64,000 nucleotides of DNA, from NCBI RefSeq assembly GCF_042477335.2, contig NC_091247.1, forward strand, positions 223,906,001-223,970,000. The letters run 5' to 3'. The position numbers were made by a program, and so were the translations under genes. Below, in pieces: positions 9,366 through 20,175 of the stretch (positions are counted from its first letter, which is position 1; every line of letters begins with the position of its first letter). The notes beneath the pieces are model-generated. The model made no database searches, had not been told where the DNA came from, and worked only from the letters and a program-made list of their open reading frames with translations. Source of the DNA: Ovis canadensis. Lineage: Eukaryota; Chordata; Mammalia; Artiodactyla; Bovidae.

Positions 9366-9854
9366 AATCCCCCAAACCCTTATAATAACCCCTGCCCCTG
9401 GTGTTTTTCATGCAGTAGCATTGTCGCAGATGCCAACGCAGCATCCTCTACCTGTAACGAATCCCCACCAACCAAAGAGGACAGTCTTAGTCCTTGCGCT
9501 GGTCCACCATGTTTGGGGTCATCTCCATCCCACTCACCATGAATAACAGAGTCCTCTTTGCCATCTGGCTGGCAAGTAAGTGATCCAATTCCAAAATCCC
9601 GTTCTGAGAGCTTACTTCCTAGAACCACTTCTGGTAACATCTTACCTTAGATTTCATCAGATGCAGGTCCTTAGGCAAGAATTTGAGAGCAGATAGCTTA
9701 TTTTGAAAATGAACCCAGGAAGTCCCAGTAAGAGGAGTGGAAAAGTAAGACAGGAAAGGTAAGGGAGTTGATGCCCAGTAAGACAGGAAAGGTAAGGAAG
9801 CTGATGCCCAGGATGTGGCTGATATAGGGTACATTAATGATTGGTTACCCCTCG
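9366..9854. other. Unique stretch with short tandem duplication
   Basis: No transposon recognised. 'gatgcccagtaagacaggaa' resembles the phrase just upstream of it, so 9735-9815 holds an imperfect local duplication (agtaagacaggaaaggtaag twice). No gene seen. Confidence 0.45.
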
Positions 9855-10064
9855 GGGCTTCCCCTGGTGACTCAGATGTTAAAGAATCTACTTGCAATAT
9901 GGGAGACCTGGTTCAATTCCTGGGTCGGGGTGATCCCCTGGAAAAGGAAATGGCTACCCACTCCAATATTCTTGCCTGAAGAAACCCCATGGACAGAGGA
10001 GCCTGTTGGGCTATAGTCCACGGGGTCGCAAAAAGTCTGACACAACTGAGCAACTAACAACAGC
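9855..10064 (+). mobile_element. Bov-tA SINE
   Basis: Head 'gggcttcccctggtgactca', body 'aaatggctacccactccaat' and end 'gagcaactaacaacagc' are complete by eye. Confidence 0.91.
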
Positions 10065-10551
10065 ACCACTGTGGGCAGCTAGAGCTCATCACAGACTCCC
10101 TTTGGAAGCAGTCCCGAGCAGTCCTTGGGATGGTGCTACTCTGGATTAGGGAAGCATGCTATTTATCCACTAACTACTCCTTCCCATCCTTCAGGGCTGC
10201 TCCTGGGAGTGTTAATTTCCTGGCACTTTCGTACTGCCCACATTCAGTCGGAGTAAGTTCCTGTGGCCCAAGAAAGTCCTTCCGGTAGAGAGTCTTTGGC
10301 GCTTGCACCGGGAAGCCTAGGGATGCAGAGGAATAATGGGTGCTTTGAGGAACTGGCGGAGGAAGAGGTGTGGTGCTATCATGATGGCCTCACCGGAGTC
10401 CAAGCTCCATGGGCCCCTCCTCCAGGTGTGCAGGTTCTCCAGCTCTAGCTCTTGCCTTGTCCTCCCAGGCCCGAGGTAGGTGGTGGCCACCTGCAGTTAC
10501 TGTCTCTGTGCTAACTCCAGCCTCGCCTTTTCAGCCCTATGATATTTGTTT
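10065..10551. other. Unique stretch, no gene seen
   Basis: No recognised repeat. The 61-aa frame at 10263-10448 has no identifiable domain. Confidence 0.35.
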
Positions 10552-10892
10552 AGGACTTCCCTGGTGGTACAGTGGATAAAAATTTGCCTGCCAATGCCAG
10601 GGACAGGGGTTCAATCCTTGGTCCAGGAAGCTTCCACATACCTCGGAACAAATAAGACTGTGTGCCACAACTACTGAGCTGGAGACCTAGAGCCTGAGAG
10701 CCTCAAATACTGAGCCCTGGCGCCAAAAGTACCCAAACTCGTGTACCGAGAGCCTGTGCTCTGCTGCAAGAGAAGCGACCACAGTGAGAAGCTTGCACGC
10801 TGCAACAAAGAATACCCCTTGCTCGCCACAACTAGAGGAGGTCCAAAGAAGACCCGGCGCTGCCATAGATAAATAAAACATATTTTAAAAAA
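10552..10892 (+). mobile_element. CHR-type long SINE
   Basis: The CHR head 'aggacttccctggtggtaca' is followed by the long-form body ('gtgccacaactactgagctg', 'gctgcaagagaagcgaccac', 'ccacaactagaggaggtcca') and a 'cgctgccatagataaataaa' end. Confidence 0.92.
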
Positions 10893-11048
10893 TCTGTTCA
10901 ACCAATTTCCCCCATTAATTTCTCCCTGCTAAAACAGCTAGTTTTTTCTCTGTTCTCCTGCAAATGAACAAAGGGATTAATGAATGGAGAACACAGAGGA
11001 GCATGATTGAGAACAGAGAGGCAGGCAGCACATGATGCGAGTGTGCGC

Positions 11049-11337
11049 CCAGCCCCTGTGTGCCAGCCGCCTTAGTGTTGGTGTTCAGGCGCCCAGTCAC
11101 GTCTGACTCTTTGTGACCCCATAAACTGCCGCACGCCAGGCTTCCCTGTCTTTCACCATCGCTCCTGGAGCTCGCTCAAATTCATGTCCATTGAGTCAGT
11201 GATGCCATCCAACCATCTCGTCCTCTGTCATCCCCTTCTCCTAGAAGGAAACAGGTACAGTCAATTGCCTATACATGAATCTTCAAGCTGCGAACTTTCA
11301 AAGATGCAAACGTGCGTGCCAGCCCCTGTATGCCAGC
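11049..11337 (+). repeat. Spaced 19-nt near-direct repeat
   Basis: ccagcccctgtgtgccagc at 11049-11067 and ccagcccctgtatgccagc at 11319-11337 match in 18 of 19 positions, on either side of the antisense BovB fragment. Too long for a TSD, so a local duplication or chance. Confidence 0.6.
11077..11242 (-). mobile_element. BovB 3' end, antisense
   Basis: Inverted BovB 3' terminal block (tgtctttcaccatcgctcct, gatgccatccaaccatctcg). 5'-truncated, with no obvious clean TSD. Confidence 0.85.
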
Positions 11338-11590
11338 TGTCGTACTGCACTACTGTACTTTTTGAGGTACTGTACTGTAAGATTAAAAATGTTTTCTTTA
11401 TTTTTTGTGTTTGTTTTCAATGAACATATGATTTGTGTGAAAAGTATTCTAAACCTTGTACAGCACTATAAAGCCAATCGTGTTAGTTGAGCACCTAGGC
11501 TAACTTTGTTGCAGATGTGAACAAATTGGGCTGACAAACTCACTCTCAGAACAGAACTCATTCGTGTGTAGGGGGCTTCTGTAAGAAAGT
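11243..11590 (+). mobile_element. Probable TcMar/Tigger-like DNA transposon
   Basis: 'gcgaactttcaaagatgcaa', 'gtgtttgttttcaatgaaca', 'gtgtgaaaagtattctaaac' and 'gttagttgagcacctaggct' match my recollection of an old Tigger-type consensus. No transposase frame remains. Confidence 0.5.
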
Positions 11591-11616
11591 ATTTGGGAAG
11601 CACCCAGGAAGCATCT

Positions 11617-11813
11617 GGGTTTCCCTACTGTCTCAGATGGTAAAGAATCCACCCACAATGTGGGAGACCTGGGTTCAGTCCCTGGGTTGGGAAGATCCCC
11701 TAGAGAAGGGAACAGCTATGCACACTCCAGTATTCTGGCCTGGAGAAGTCCATGGACAGAAGAGCCCACGGGGTTGCAAAGAGCTGGACACGACTGAGAG
11801 ACTTTCACTTTCA
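11617..11813 (+). mobile_element. Bov-tA SINE
   Basis: Head 'gggtttccctactgtctcag', body and 'gactgagagactttcacttt' end are recognisable. Somewhat diverged head. Confidence 0.9.
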
Positions 11814-12089
11814 GGCAGTGTCTTGGCTGTGCCTGGCGTGTGGATGGTTCCTGTTTTCCCTTCCTGTCTCTGTTTCATCTTCAGTTTTATTCTGCAAACA
11901 TTCTCCTGACGGGCACAGTCCAGGCCCTGTGCTCAGAGGGGGCTGTGCAGGGATGCGAGTCCACCCTCTTTCTCAAAGGAAACCCCAATCTTATTGTCTG
12001 AATGTTGAGACTGGCTTGACCCTTCATGGATGTAGATTTTTCAGAATCTTGGTACATTCTCTGCTCTATTGATATTGATACTTCCTTGT

Positions 12090-12485
12090 GGCCTCAAACC
12101 CGCCATGTGGTTCCATCTGCCTGGAGCCTTCGCCTGTGATGTTCCTGAGCCCGAGAATGTGGTTTCTCCTGTTCTTTCTTCCTGTCCCAACAAACTCCTG
12201 CCTCTCTTAAGACCTAACTGAACTATTCCATCTTCAGTCTCCGACTTCCCTGTATAGGACTGTTGCTTCCTCTTTGGAATTTACATGTGCACACATACGT
12301 CTATCATGGCCTGTATTACAAATCTTTTTTTTTTTTAATCTGTTTTTTCTCCAGAGTCTGACCTCTTTTCGGGCCTCATTCATCCCTGTATCTTCATTCA
12401 TTCTCACAGCCATCTTTTTTGAGTCTCTGCCTATCCAGGGCGTGGGAGCAACTCAGTCAGTGTCTGTTGAAGGGATGAATGAACT
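12090..12485 (+). mobile_element. L2 LINE 3' end
   Basis: 'cctggagccttcgcctgtga', 'cctctcttaagacctaactg' and the terminal 'gttgaagggatgaatgaact' match the L2 ORF2 end and its characteristic (GAAT)n-like 3' terminus. Heavily diverged. Confidence 0.65.
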
Positions 12486-13440
12486 GGTGAGCGGTTGCTA
12501 CCCCACGGATGCTTTGTTGCTAGGTGACAAGCTCTGGCGATGATTAGAGGGGAGGGGGTGATGCTGGTGTGTGAGATGAGAGTCTACACATCTTCCCGCA
12601 GAATCAGGGAAACTTCGTGGGTGGAACATCCACACTTCAGTGCTGCTAGCGTGCCAGGGGTGAGGTTGGGCCTCCAAAAGTGATCTTCATCATGCGTGGG
12701 GAAAGGAAGGGCAGGGGGAAGGAGCTGTGCTAGCATCTTTCTAGCGTGTAGGAAGCTATCTTTCCTGCACCCTCCAAGTTGAGAATTGCTGAATTAAAAG
12801 CTTTCTAAATAAGAGTAGGGAGGAGACCCAGGAGCGCGCGTTCAGTACAAGAGTCTACACAGGTGCCTTCGAGGACCAGGAAGGAAAGGAGGAGCAAATG
12901 ACTGAAGGACAATGAGGCTCATGCCTGGAGGGAGCCACTGCTGCTCAGCAAAGAGACAGTCACCTGGAAGAACTGTGGGCCCCAGGTTGCAAGATCTTCC
13001 AACTTTCCAGGAGAGGCCCCCAAGCCCAGGTTTTAATGTGAGATTCCCCAAGTTTTCCATGCTAAAAGTAAATCTGGATTTCTCATAGCCAGGAATTTTC
13101 AGACTCAGTCTCCCCTGGCCCAATACAACTCTTTTCTGTAAGCCCCAGCCTGGAGAACACGTTCCCAGGGGGCCCTTCCCCAGCATCACTGGCTCTTCTG
13201 TTGGTTCAACCCTAACTAAACCCCAGCTGGGTACCAGGAGCTGTGTCTGGTGCTGGAAACGCATGGGTGGAGGTGTCTCTGCTCTTGCCAGCTTACGTGT
13301 ACCCCCACATTGCAGCGTCTTCCGTAACTCTGTTCTTCCTCGGATTTGCTGGTTTCCATGTCCACAATTGGCTCCCTCTCTCTTCTGTGAGTATGATGAG
13401 AGCAGTAATAGCACTGTGTGCATCTCTGCAAGGGGACAAT
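12486..13440. other. Unique stretch with a 232-aa chance frame
   Basis: Mostly unassigned. 12770-12810 ('gagaattgctgaattaaaag') and 13020-13140 look like degraded old DNA-transposon sequence. A minus-strand frame of 232 aa spans 12842-13540 but starts in a SINE fragment and shows no known domain, so it is not called as a gene. Confidence 0.4.
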
Positions 13441-13516
13441 TCGTTGTTGTTGTTAGGTTGCTAAGCTGTGTCCTGGGACTTCCCAGGCAAGAATACTGGC
13501 GTGGGTTGCCATTTCT
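13441..13516 (-). mobile_element. Bov-A fragment with internal deletion, antisense
   Basis: The inverted tail 'gttgttaggttgctaagctg' joins directly to 'cccaggcaagaatactggcg', so the middle is missing. No head remains. Confidence 0.75.
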
Positions 13517-13663
13517 CATACTGGTCCTGAGATCATCCACATAGAAAACTTAGCACACTGCCTGGCACATGTGCAATATCAATTGTAGAGAAAAACATTA
13601 GCCAACAATTATCATCATAATCCAAACACATATAATAAATATTAAAATGAAAATACTAACAGT

Positions 13664-13888
13664 ATGCATGTGTGTGAAGTCGCTTCAGTTGTATCCAACT
13701 CTTTTCGGTCCAGTGGACTGTAGCTGCCAAGCTCCTCTGTCCCTGTGGATTCTTCAGGCAAGAATACTGGAGTGGGTTGCCATGCCCTGCTCCAGGGGAT
13801 CTTCCCTACCCAAGGATCAAACCTTTGTCTCCAGAATGTACTTGCATTGCAAATGGGTTCTTTACCATTAACCCCACCTGAGAAGTCC
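13664..13888 (-). mobile_element. Bov-tA SINE, antisense
   Basis: Inverted copy from 'gtgtgtgaagtcgcttcagt' to 'accccacctgagaagtcc'. Slight insertions in the tRNA-like head. Confidence 0.9.
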
Positions 13889-13924
13889 ACTAATTGTATA
13901 ACAAGCAACAAAGGAAAAATAGCA

Positions 13925-14095
13925 ACCCACCTGTATTGAGGGCTTATCACAAGCATATCTTTATCATCCCCATTTTACAGATAAAAAGGATAAAGTTTAG
14001 AGGAAGACAATTAATATAGCTAAATTTCTACTGCTAGTGAATTCACAAAGCCAGGTAATCTGGCTTTTCAGAACTGTGCTCTTAAGCACTGTGCT
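13925..14095. mobile_element. MIR-like remnant
   Basis: 'atcatccccattttacagat' is the classic MIR central phrase, followed by degraded sequence ending '...gctcttaagcactgtgctct'. Confidence 0.65.
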
Positions 14096-14410
14096 CTACT
14101 GATTCACTGATGTTGGGCATTTCACTTGAAATTCACTTCATTTGGGCGTTTCATTTCATTTCACCAGGCTTCCCTGGTGGCTCAGACAGTAAAGAATCCG
14201 TCTGCAATGCAGGAGACCTGGGTTCGATCCCTGAGTTGGGAAGATCCCCTGGAGAAAGGAATGGCTATTCACTCCAGTATTCTTCCCTGAAGAATCCCAT
14301 GCACAGAACCTGGAGAGTTACAGTCAATGGGGTTGCAAGGAGTTGGACATGACTGAGCGATTAACACCTTCACTTCTTTCACTACTGATTCACTGAGGTT
14401 GGGCATTTCA
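14096..14410 (+). repeat. 29-nt direct repeat flanking a SINE
   Basis: The segments 14096-14124 and 14382-14410 (each beginning ctactgattcactga) match at 28 of 29 positions. They bracket about 42 nt of extra sequence plus the Bov-tA. That is longer than a usual TSD. Confidence 0.8.
14166..14375 (+). mobile_element. Bov-tA SINE
   Basis: Head 'ggcttccctggtggctcaga', the B-box region, body and 'gactgagcgattaacacctt' end are complete. Confidence 0.92.
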
Positions 14411-14909
14411 TTTATGCTAAGAATAATCAGTAACTCTGGCAGTTCTGATCACTGGTAACTCTGGATCCCAGTCAGAAAATATACCTGGCCTTCCTCTTGA
14501 GTTGGTGCAGAAATTGGGTGACCAGGTAACAGTGAAGCCCAGGGGAGGTATTCTTGAAGCATGGCTGAAAGGCATAGGATGGGCAAGGCTTTCCTTTTCC
14601 TGACCCAGCTTGTCTCTATTTCTCCTCAAATGTGTGTCTCATTCCTTCTGGCCATAGCCAGACGTTCTCTATCCGGTGGGAAAGGCAGCTGCTGACAAAC
14701 TCCAGCCCCTACCTTTGAAGGTCATAACCTGAATGTAGAACCCTGTCCCTCCTGGTGTCCCTAAGCAAGATGGATGGGAAAGAACTGAGTGGCTGAGACA
14801 GGGCTGCATGTTCCTCTGACCAGTCACTCTGGGTTGAGATTGGGCACCTTCGTTATCCAAACCTTGACTGCTGGGCCCAGTCCCATAGTTAGGTGGTACT
14901 CAAGGCCCT
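14411..14909. other. Unique stretch, no gene seen
   Basis: No recognised repeat and no supported frame. Confidence 0.35.
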
Positions 14910-15311
14910 GGGCCATAAAGAAAGTTGAGTGCTGAAGAATTGATTCTTTTGAATTGTGGTGCTGGAGAAGACTCTTGAGAGACTCTTGGGCTGCCAAGAG
15001 ATCAAACTAGTCGATCCTAAAGGGAATCAACCATGACTATTCATTGGAAGGACTGATGCTGAAGCTGAAGCTCCAATACTTTGGCCACCTGATGGGAAGA
15101 GGCGACTCATTGGAAAAGACCATGTCGTTGGGAAAGATTGAGGGCAAAAGGAGAAGAAGGCGGCAGAGGATGGAATGGTTAGATAGCATCACCAATTCAA
15201 TGAACATAAATTTAAGCAAACTCTGGAAGAGAGTGGAGGACAGGGAAGCCTGGCATGTGCAGTCGAGGGGGTCACAAAGAGTTGGATACAACTTAGTGAC
15301 TGAACAGCAAC
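14910..15311 (+). mobile_element. BovB 3' part
   Basis: Starts near 'ataaagaaagttgagtgctg' (end of the RT ORF) and runs through 'gctccaatactttggccacc' to the BovB terminus 'gtgactgaacagcaaca'. Frame broken, 5'-truncated. Confidence 0.9.
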
Positions 15312-15782
15312 AAGTTCCTAGGAGTGACCATCCTGCCATGGGATGGGGTAGAGTCAGCCTCCCAGTGGAAAGAGAGATGCTCGGAAAACAAAAGCAGGCA
15401 CCACTACAAGGAGGCAGGCAAATCATGGACTCATTTCAACACTCTGAGGTTGGTACTGGGTTCTGTGAGTCTGAGTCCAGGAAGCTGGGGTTGAAGGAAG
15501 CTGGGCTGGCTGGCATAGCCTGGCACCTGGGGTAGCACAGCTGAGCAGTGACGCCCTGCCCCCCCACCGCCCCCCCCCGCTGTCGCCCATTCTCCCTGGA
15601 GACTCACCTCTCCCACGATTCCCTAGATTCTCCCTCTCGGTTGCAGGAAGCAGAGCCACAGATTGGGTATGAGCACACTGGGGCTTGCGTCTGGACCTGC
15701 CTCCCTGGCTGTGTGACCTCAGGCTGGCGGCACCAGCAAGGGAGGGGCCTATTCAGCAAGCTGTGAAGGACAGCGCAAGAGC
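15312..15782. other. Unique stretch, no gene seen
   Basis: Contains a short C-rich run at about 15555-15585. No repeat family or gene recognised. Confidence 0.35.
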
Positions 15783-15890
15783 GAAGGATCCAGTGGTTAA
15801 GACTTCACCTTCCCGTGCAGGGGTCGTGGATTCTATCCCTGACTGGGGAGCTAAGATCTCACGTGTTTCCCAGCCAAAAAAAACAGAAGC
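15783..15890 (+). mobile_element. CHR-type SINE, 5'-truncated
   Basis: Lacks the first ~15 nt of the head. 'ggatccagtggttaagactt' and 'tgggagctaagatctcac'-like sequence lead to an A-rich 'cagccaaaaaaaacag' end. Confidence 0.8.
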
Positions 15891-15950
15891 GACATTGTAA
15901 CAAGCTCCATAAAGACTTTAAAAATGGTCCACATCAAGAAAAAAAATCTT

Positions 15951-16241
15951 TTAAAAAAATGTTATTTGTTTTATTTTTGGTTCTGCTGGGTCTTCGTTGC
16001 TGAGCAAGGGCTTTCTCCAGTTGTAGCAAGCGGGCACTACTCTTCTTTGCGGTGCCTGGGCTTCTTACGGCGGTGGCTTCTCTTGCTGTGGAGCCCAGGC
16101 TCTGGGTGGGCAGTCTCCATAGTTGCGGCACACGAGTTTTGCTGCCCCACGAGGCATGTGGAATCTTCCCGGTCTCAGGATCAAACTTGCGTCCCCTGCT
16201 TTAGCAGGTGGATTCTTATCCACTGTACCACCAGGGAAGTC
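15951..16241 (-). mobile_element. CHR-type long SINE, antisense
   Basis: Inverted long form from 'ttttatttttggttctgctg' to 'actgtaccaccagggaagtc'. The flanking A/T-rich words are similar, so a TSD is possible but not clean. Confidence 0.9.
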
Positions 16242-16477
16242 AGAGAAAAAACCTTAAAAGAAAAAGAATGAAGGACCACCGCTTGGCTCACCACTGAGCC
16301 TCTCTGTGGACACACCTCCTCCTTCCCACCCCGGCCCTTCCCTCTGGTGATCTCTGCATTTGTCCAGTAGGCGAGGAAGAAGACAAGGGAGAAAGAACTG
16401 GACCTAGAAGTGTGAACCCAGACAGCCACTGGGTGGCCATTTCTATGCACTTTTTTGAAGTGAAGACGATTTAGTGA

Positions 16478-16695
16478 AGGCTTCTCTGGTAGCTCAGCTG
16501 GTGAAGAATTCACCTACAGCGCAGGAGACCCCGGTTGGATTCCTAGAACAGGGAGAACCTCTGGCGAAGGGATAGACTTCCCACTCCAGTATTCTTACCT
16601 GGAGAATCCCCACGGACAGAGGAGCTTGGCGGGCTACAGTCCATGGGGTCATAAAATGTTGGACATGACTGAGTGATTAAGCACAGCACAGCACA
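16478..16695 (+). mobile_element. Bov-tA SINE
   Basis: Complete copy with an (AGCAC)n tail. TSD gatttagtga (16468-16477) versus gatttaatga (16696-16705), 9 of 10 identical. Confidence 0.92.
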
Positions 16696-16705
16696 GATTT
16701 AATGA

Positions 16706-17655
16706 CAGAGTTTACAAAACACCAACAACAGCCCCAATCATCTGCCACTTAAGCCAGCCTAGATGGGTGAGTATCAGGAGACTAAACTGCTGTGTGGTTG
16801 CCTTGGCAACCAAAGTTGATAGTGATAAAACCTCAGAGCCACAACACCGAGAAGCTGCAACCTACAACCTGTGTGCAGGTTGGAACAGTCAAGCGGTGTC
16901 CTGGGTGTTCCAGGTGGGAACCTCTGGGAAGGAGCTGGGTGATTTCCCTGGATATGAGGACCTGGGGGTGCTGAGCATCCAGTCACCGGTACAGCAAAGA
17001 AATAACCCCACTTGCCAGCCCCGGCCAGTGCTCGAAGGGGCGGGTCACCTCACTCTGGAGTACTGGGGACCGACAGAGTTTTGTCTGTCTTGGCTGAACC
17101 CATTCAGGTGTGTAGGCAAGAGTTCCGACCTGCCTAAAAGCAGAATTCCTGCCTAGAAGTGGGTCAGATGCCCTCGTGGGCTTACTGTGTCACAAAGACC
17201 CGGGGCAATCCACACTCTTTTGGTTGTCCCCTTCCGCACCCTCCCCACCCCTCCTCCCATTTTCTTCCTCAGAATTTCACTCCCCTCTGTCTCCCACTCC
17301 GGAAACTCTTCATCTCTTCTGCAGCTCTCCGCACTGCCTGCTTTATAACTAAAAGAAAAAAAAAAAAGCTCTGTAACACAGCAATAGGGAATCATCTATA
17401 ATCACAACCAATTAATACAACAAGTTTTGGGTAGTGCTGGCTTACCTTGTCCCCGTAATTATCATTTAGATGTCGGTTCACAGAGCAGATGAACCTTAAT
17501 CACCAGAGTGGGAAGCTCCTTTCAGATCTGTCTCCACCCACATCTGACATCAGTTCTGCTCTGTTTTATTCCAAAGCAAAAAGATCCTGCCTAGGCTGAA
17601 TTCTGAGTTGGCTGTGCATGGGTGAAATCAATCAAGACCCTGCTATGTACTTTGA
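16706..17655. other. Repeat-poor stretch, possible regulatory block
   Basis: Nearly 950 bp with no transposon I can identify apart from an A-run near 17355. It contains the palindromic X-box at 16797-16810. The 129-aa plus frame at 16767-17156 has no known domain. Confidence 0.4.
16797..16810. promoter_or_regulatory. RFX X-box palindrome
   Basis: gttgccttggcaac fits the RFX-family X-box consensus GTNRCC-N(0-3)-RGYAAC with both half-sites perfect. It occurs in a repeat-poor stretch. Binding is inferred from the motif alone. Confidence 0.55.
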
Positions 17656-17850
17656 GGCCTTCCCTGGTGGCTCGGTGATAAAGAATCTACCTGTCAATGC
17701 AGGAGACACAAGTTCAGTCCCTGGGTCAGGAAGATCCCCTGGAGAAGGAAATGATTGGCAACCCACTTCAGTGTTCTTCCTTGGAAAATCCCATGGACAG
17801 AGAAGCCTGGACACACGAGTGACAATGCAGGCAAAGTAAGACGCAACTTA
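17656..17850 (+). mobile_element. Bov-tA SINE, diverged 3' end
   Basis: Good head (ggccttccctggtggctcgg) and body. After 'gacagagaagcctgg' the usual 'gggctacagtccatgg' block is lost, leaving 'acacgagtgacaatgc'. Confidence 0.85.
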
Positions 17851-18138
17851 CAACATCAGTGTAAGAATTTAATTTAATTAAAATATAGTTGAAGAGTTTA
17901 CTAATCAGAAATGATAAAGCAATAGATGCAACTGAAAGTTAACAATTAGAAAACAACTGATTCCATGATAGGATAGCCACTATCTTGACAGCTTGCTAAG
18001 TAGCCATTGCAAGTGAGAGTCATAAAGACAATGTTGCAACATGAAAACCACTCCTGCTGCATTACGGGAAAAAGCAGAACTAGAAATTTCATGTCCCCTT
18101 AGGACTGTTAGAACAACGCCTGGCGACCAGGAAGTACT
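17851..18138. other. AT-rich unique stretch
   Basis: No gene. The last ~80 nt, 'ctggcgaccaggaagtactc', look like a MIR/L2-type end. Confidence 0.35.
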
Positions 18139-18149
18139 CACTAAATGGG

Positions 18150-18364
18150 TGTTGTTGTTCAGTCGCTAAGTCATGTCCAACTCTTTTGCGACCCCATGGA
18201 CTGTAGCCTGTCAGGCGTCTCTCTGTCCATGGAATCCTCCAGGCAAGGATACTGGAATGGGTTACCATTTCCTCCTCCAGGAGATATTTCCCAAACCGGG
18301 GATCAAACCTGAGTCTCCCGCATTGGCAGGTGGATTCTTTACCACTGAGCCACCTGGGAAACCT
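18150..18364 (-). mobile_element. Bov-tA SINE, antisense
   Basis: Full inverted copy with a (GTT)n tail. Imperfect TSD cactaaatggg (18139-18149) versus cacgaaatggt (18366-18375). Confidence 0.9.
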
Positions 18365-18539
18365 CCACGAAATGGTAGATACTATTAATTAGTTGTAACA
18401 GTGTCAAAGCATGTATGCTCCTGGAAGAGACTGTGAAAGGAACACACAACGTATAACTGATTTTTGTGCTGAAGAATGTGATTTTTTTCACTCTACAAAT
18501 GACATTCCCAAATAAAAATTTGACAATACAAAGCCAACA

Positions 18540-19452
18540 ACGCAATTTAAAATGGAATTGAAAAATTAAAAAAAAAAAGAATAGAGAAATGGACAGAGGA
18601 TATGGACAGATGGTTCTCATAGTGAAAAAACAAATGATTCAAACAAATGAAAAAATGCTCAGTCTGCCTAGAATAAGAGAAACATACATGATAATCAGCC
18701 TGACATACCCTTTTGAATTTATCAGATCGGCACCATCCAAAGAATTTGAAAACACTGTGTCGCAAGAGTAGAGGGAAACAGGTGCTCTGGTACCTTGTTT
18801 ATGAGATTGTAAGATGACACAGTTTAGGCTAGCAATTTGGCTATATTTAGTAAAATTCTAAGAGGATGCACCCTTGAGCCACTACTGCTTCCAGGAATTT
18901 ATCCTATGATCTATGCACACTTTTGCCAAATAACATGAAAAAGTCTATATATTGCAGCATCTATCTAATATCAACTGATTAGAACCAGTCTAAATGTCCA
19001 CTAATAGAGGATTTGTTTAAATAGTCCGTACAAAGGAGCACTCTACAGCCTTTAAAAGGCAGGGGTGTGGTTGGGCAGCAGCTAAGGGCATTCAGATGAA
19101 CAGGGTTAGAGCTTCCCTGGTGGCTCAGATGGTGAAATGAACAGGGTTCAGTGTGAGTTATGAAGTGATGGGAACGAGGTGTAGAATGGTGTGTTCAGTG
19201 TGTTCCCTTCGTGTGAATAAGAAAAGCATGTTAATCACACACAGACTGGCTCTGTAAAGATGTCCAGAAGTCTCTGCAATGGTACCTGTGCTGGGGTGGG
19301 ACAGAGTCCCTTAGAATGGGACTGACACTTTGCAGCATACTTTTTTGGTAACTTTTTAAATTTTGTAGCTTTTGTACATATAACCAATCCAAAAACTAAA
19401 GTAACACCATATTAATTTTTAAATGTTGTCAGTATTCTTTAAAAAAAAAAAA
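18540..19452 (+). mobile_element. Old L1 3' end, sense
   Basis: 'atgaaaaaatgctcagtctg', 'caggaatttatcctatgatc', 'agtctaaatgtccactaata' and the A-run near 19440 follow the ORF2 C-terminus and 3' UTR of an L1M element. Contains the short SINE head at 19108-19136. Confidence 0.7.
19108..19136 (+). mobile_element. Tailless Bov-tA head (29 nt)
   Basis: Only the first ~26 nt of the tRNA-like head (gcttccctggtggctcagat plus a few bases) is present, with no body and no tail. It is flanked by a perfect 12-nt TSD, atgaacagggtt, at 19096-19107 and 19137-19148. This is a 3'-truncated, TSD-bearing micro-insertion in the old L1. Confidence 0.82.
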
Positions 19453-19799
19453 TCATGATCCACTAAAAGGTTTCTTAATCCAGGCTTGCAGAGGTCACCT
19501 GGTTTGGTAGAGTAGAAATGAGGGGGTTTTGAGCTCCCTTTTCTGGTTCAGCCTCTGGCTCGGTGGGTCTGGGTGAACAGTTTCATTCTGATTCTTCTTT
19601 TCTCATCAGCACAGCAGGGGAATCGGCTTTGGTAATCAATCAATTCCCTTTCACTCTATGAGTACCTTTGAAAATATCTTACTGTTTACAAATAAGAAAA
19701 TATCATTCACAATCATTTGTGAAAGCAAACATTCTATTAAAGTAAAATTTACAGGAAAGCACACAAATAGTAAGTGTCCAGCTGGGTGAATAGAGCAAA
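19453..19799. other. Unique stretch, no gene seen
   Basis: No recognised repeat other than weak AT-rich resemblance to L1. No frame. Confidence 0.3.
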
Positions 19800-19806
19800 C
19801 AGGTAA

Positions 19807-20168
19807 TCATGGTGTTGGAGAAGACTCTTGAGAGTCCCTTGGAAAGCAAGGAGATCAAATCAGTCAATCCTAAAGGAGATCAACCCTGAATACTCATTGG
19901 AAGGACTGATGCAGAAGCCAAGTCTCCAATACTTTGGCCACCTGATGCGAAGAGCCAACTCATTGGAAAAGACCCCAATGCTGGGAAGGATTGAGGGCCG
20001 GAGGAGAAGGGAGTGACAGAGGATGCGATGGTTGGATGGCATCAGCAACTCAATGGACATGAGTTTGGGTAAACTCCGGGAGTTGGTGATGGACAGGGGA
20101 GCCTGGCGTGCTGCAGTCCATGGGGTCACTGTCAAACACAACTGAGCAACTGAACAATAACAACAACC
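19807..20168 (+). mobile_element. BovB 3' end
   Basis: From 'tggtgttggagaagactctt' to 'gagcaactgaacaataacaa'. A 7-nt TSD, caggtaa, lies at 19800-19806 and 20169-20175. The frame is broken (for example the tga near 20014). Confidence 0.92.
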
Positions 20169-20175
20169 CAGGTAA

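Noticed and set aside
11049-11337. 19-nt repeats as the TSD of the BovB fragment
   Set aside because: The copies are not adjacent to the BovB ends (about 10 and 75 nt away) and one lies within the Tigger-like sequence.
12842-13540. 232-aa minus-strand open frame
   Set aside because: It begins in a Bov-A fragment, has no recognised domain and crosses what look like old repeat remnants. Probably chance.
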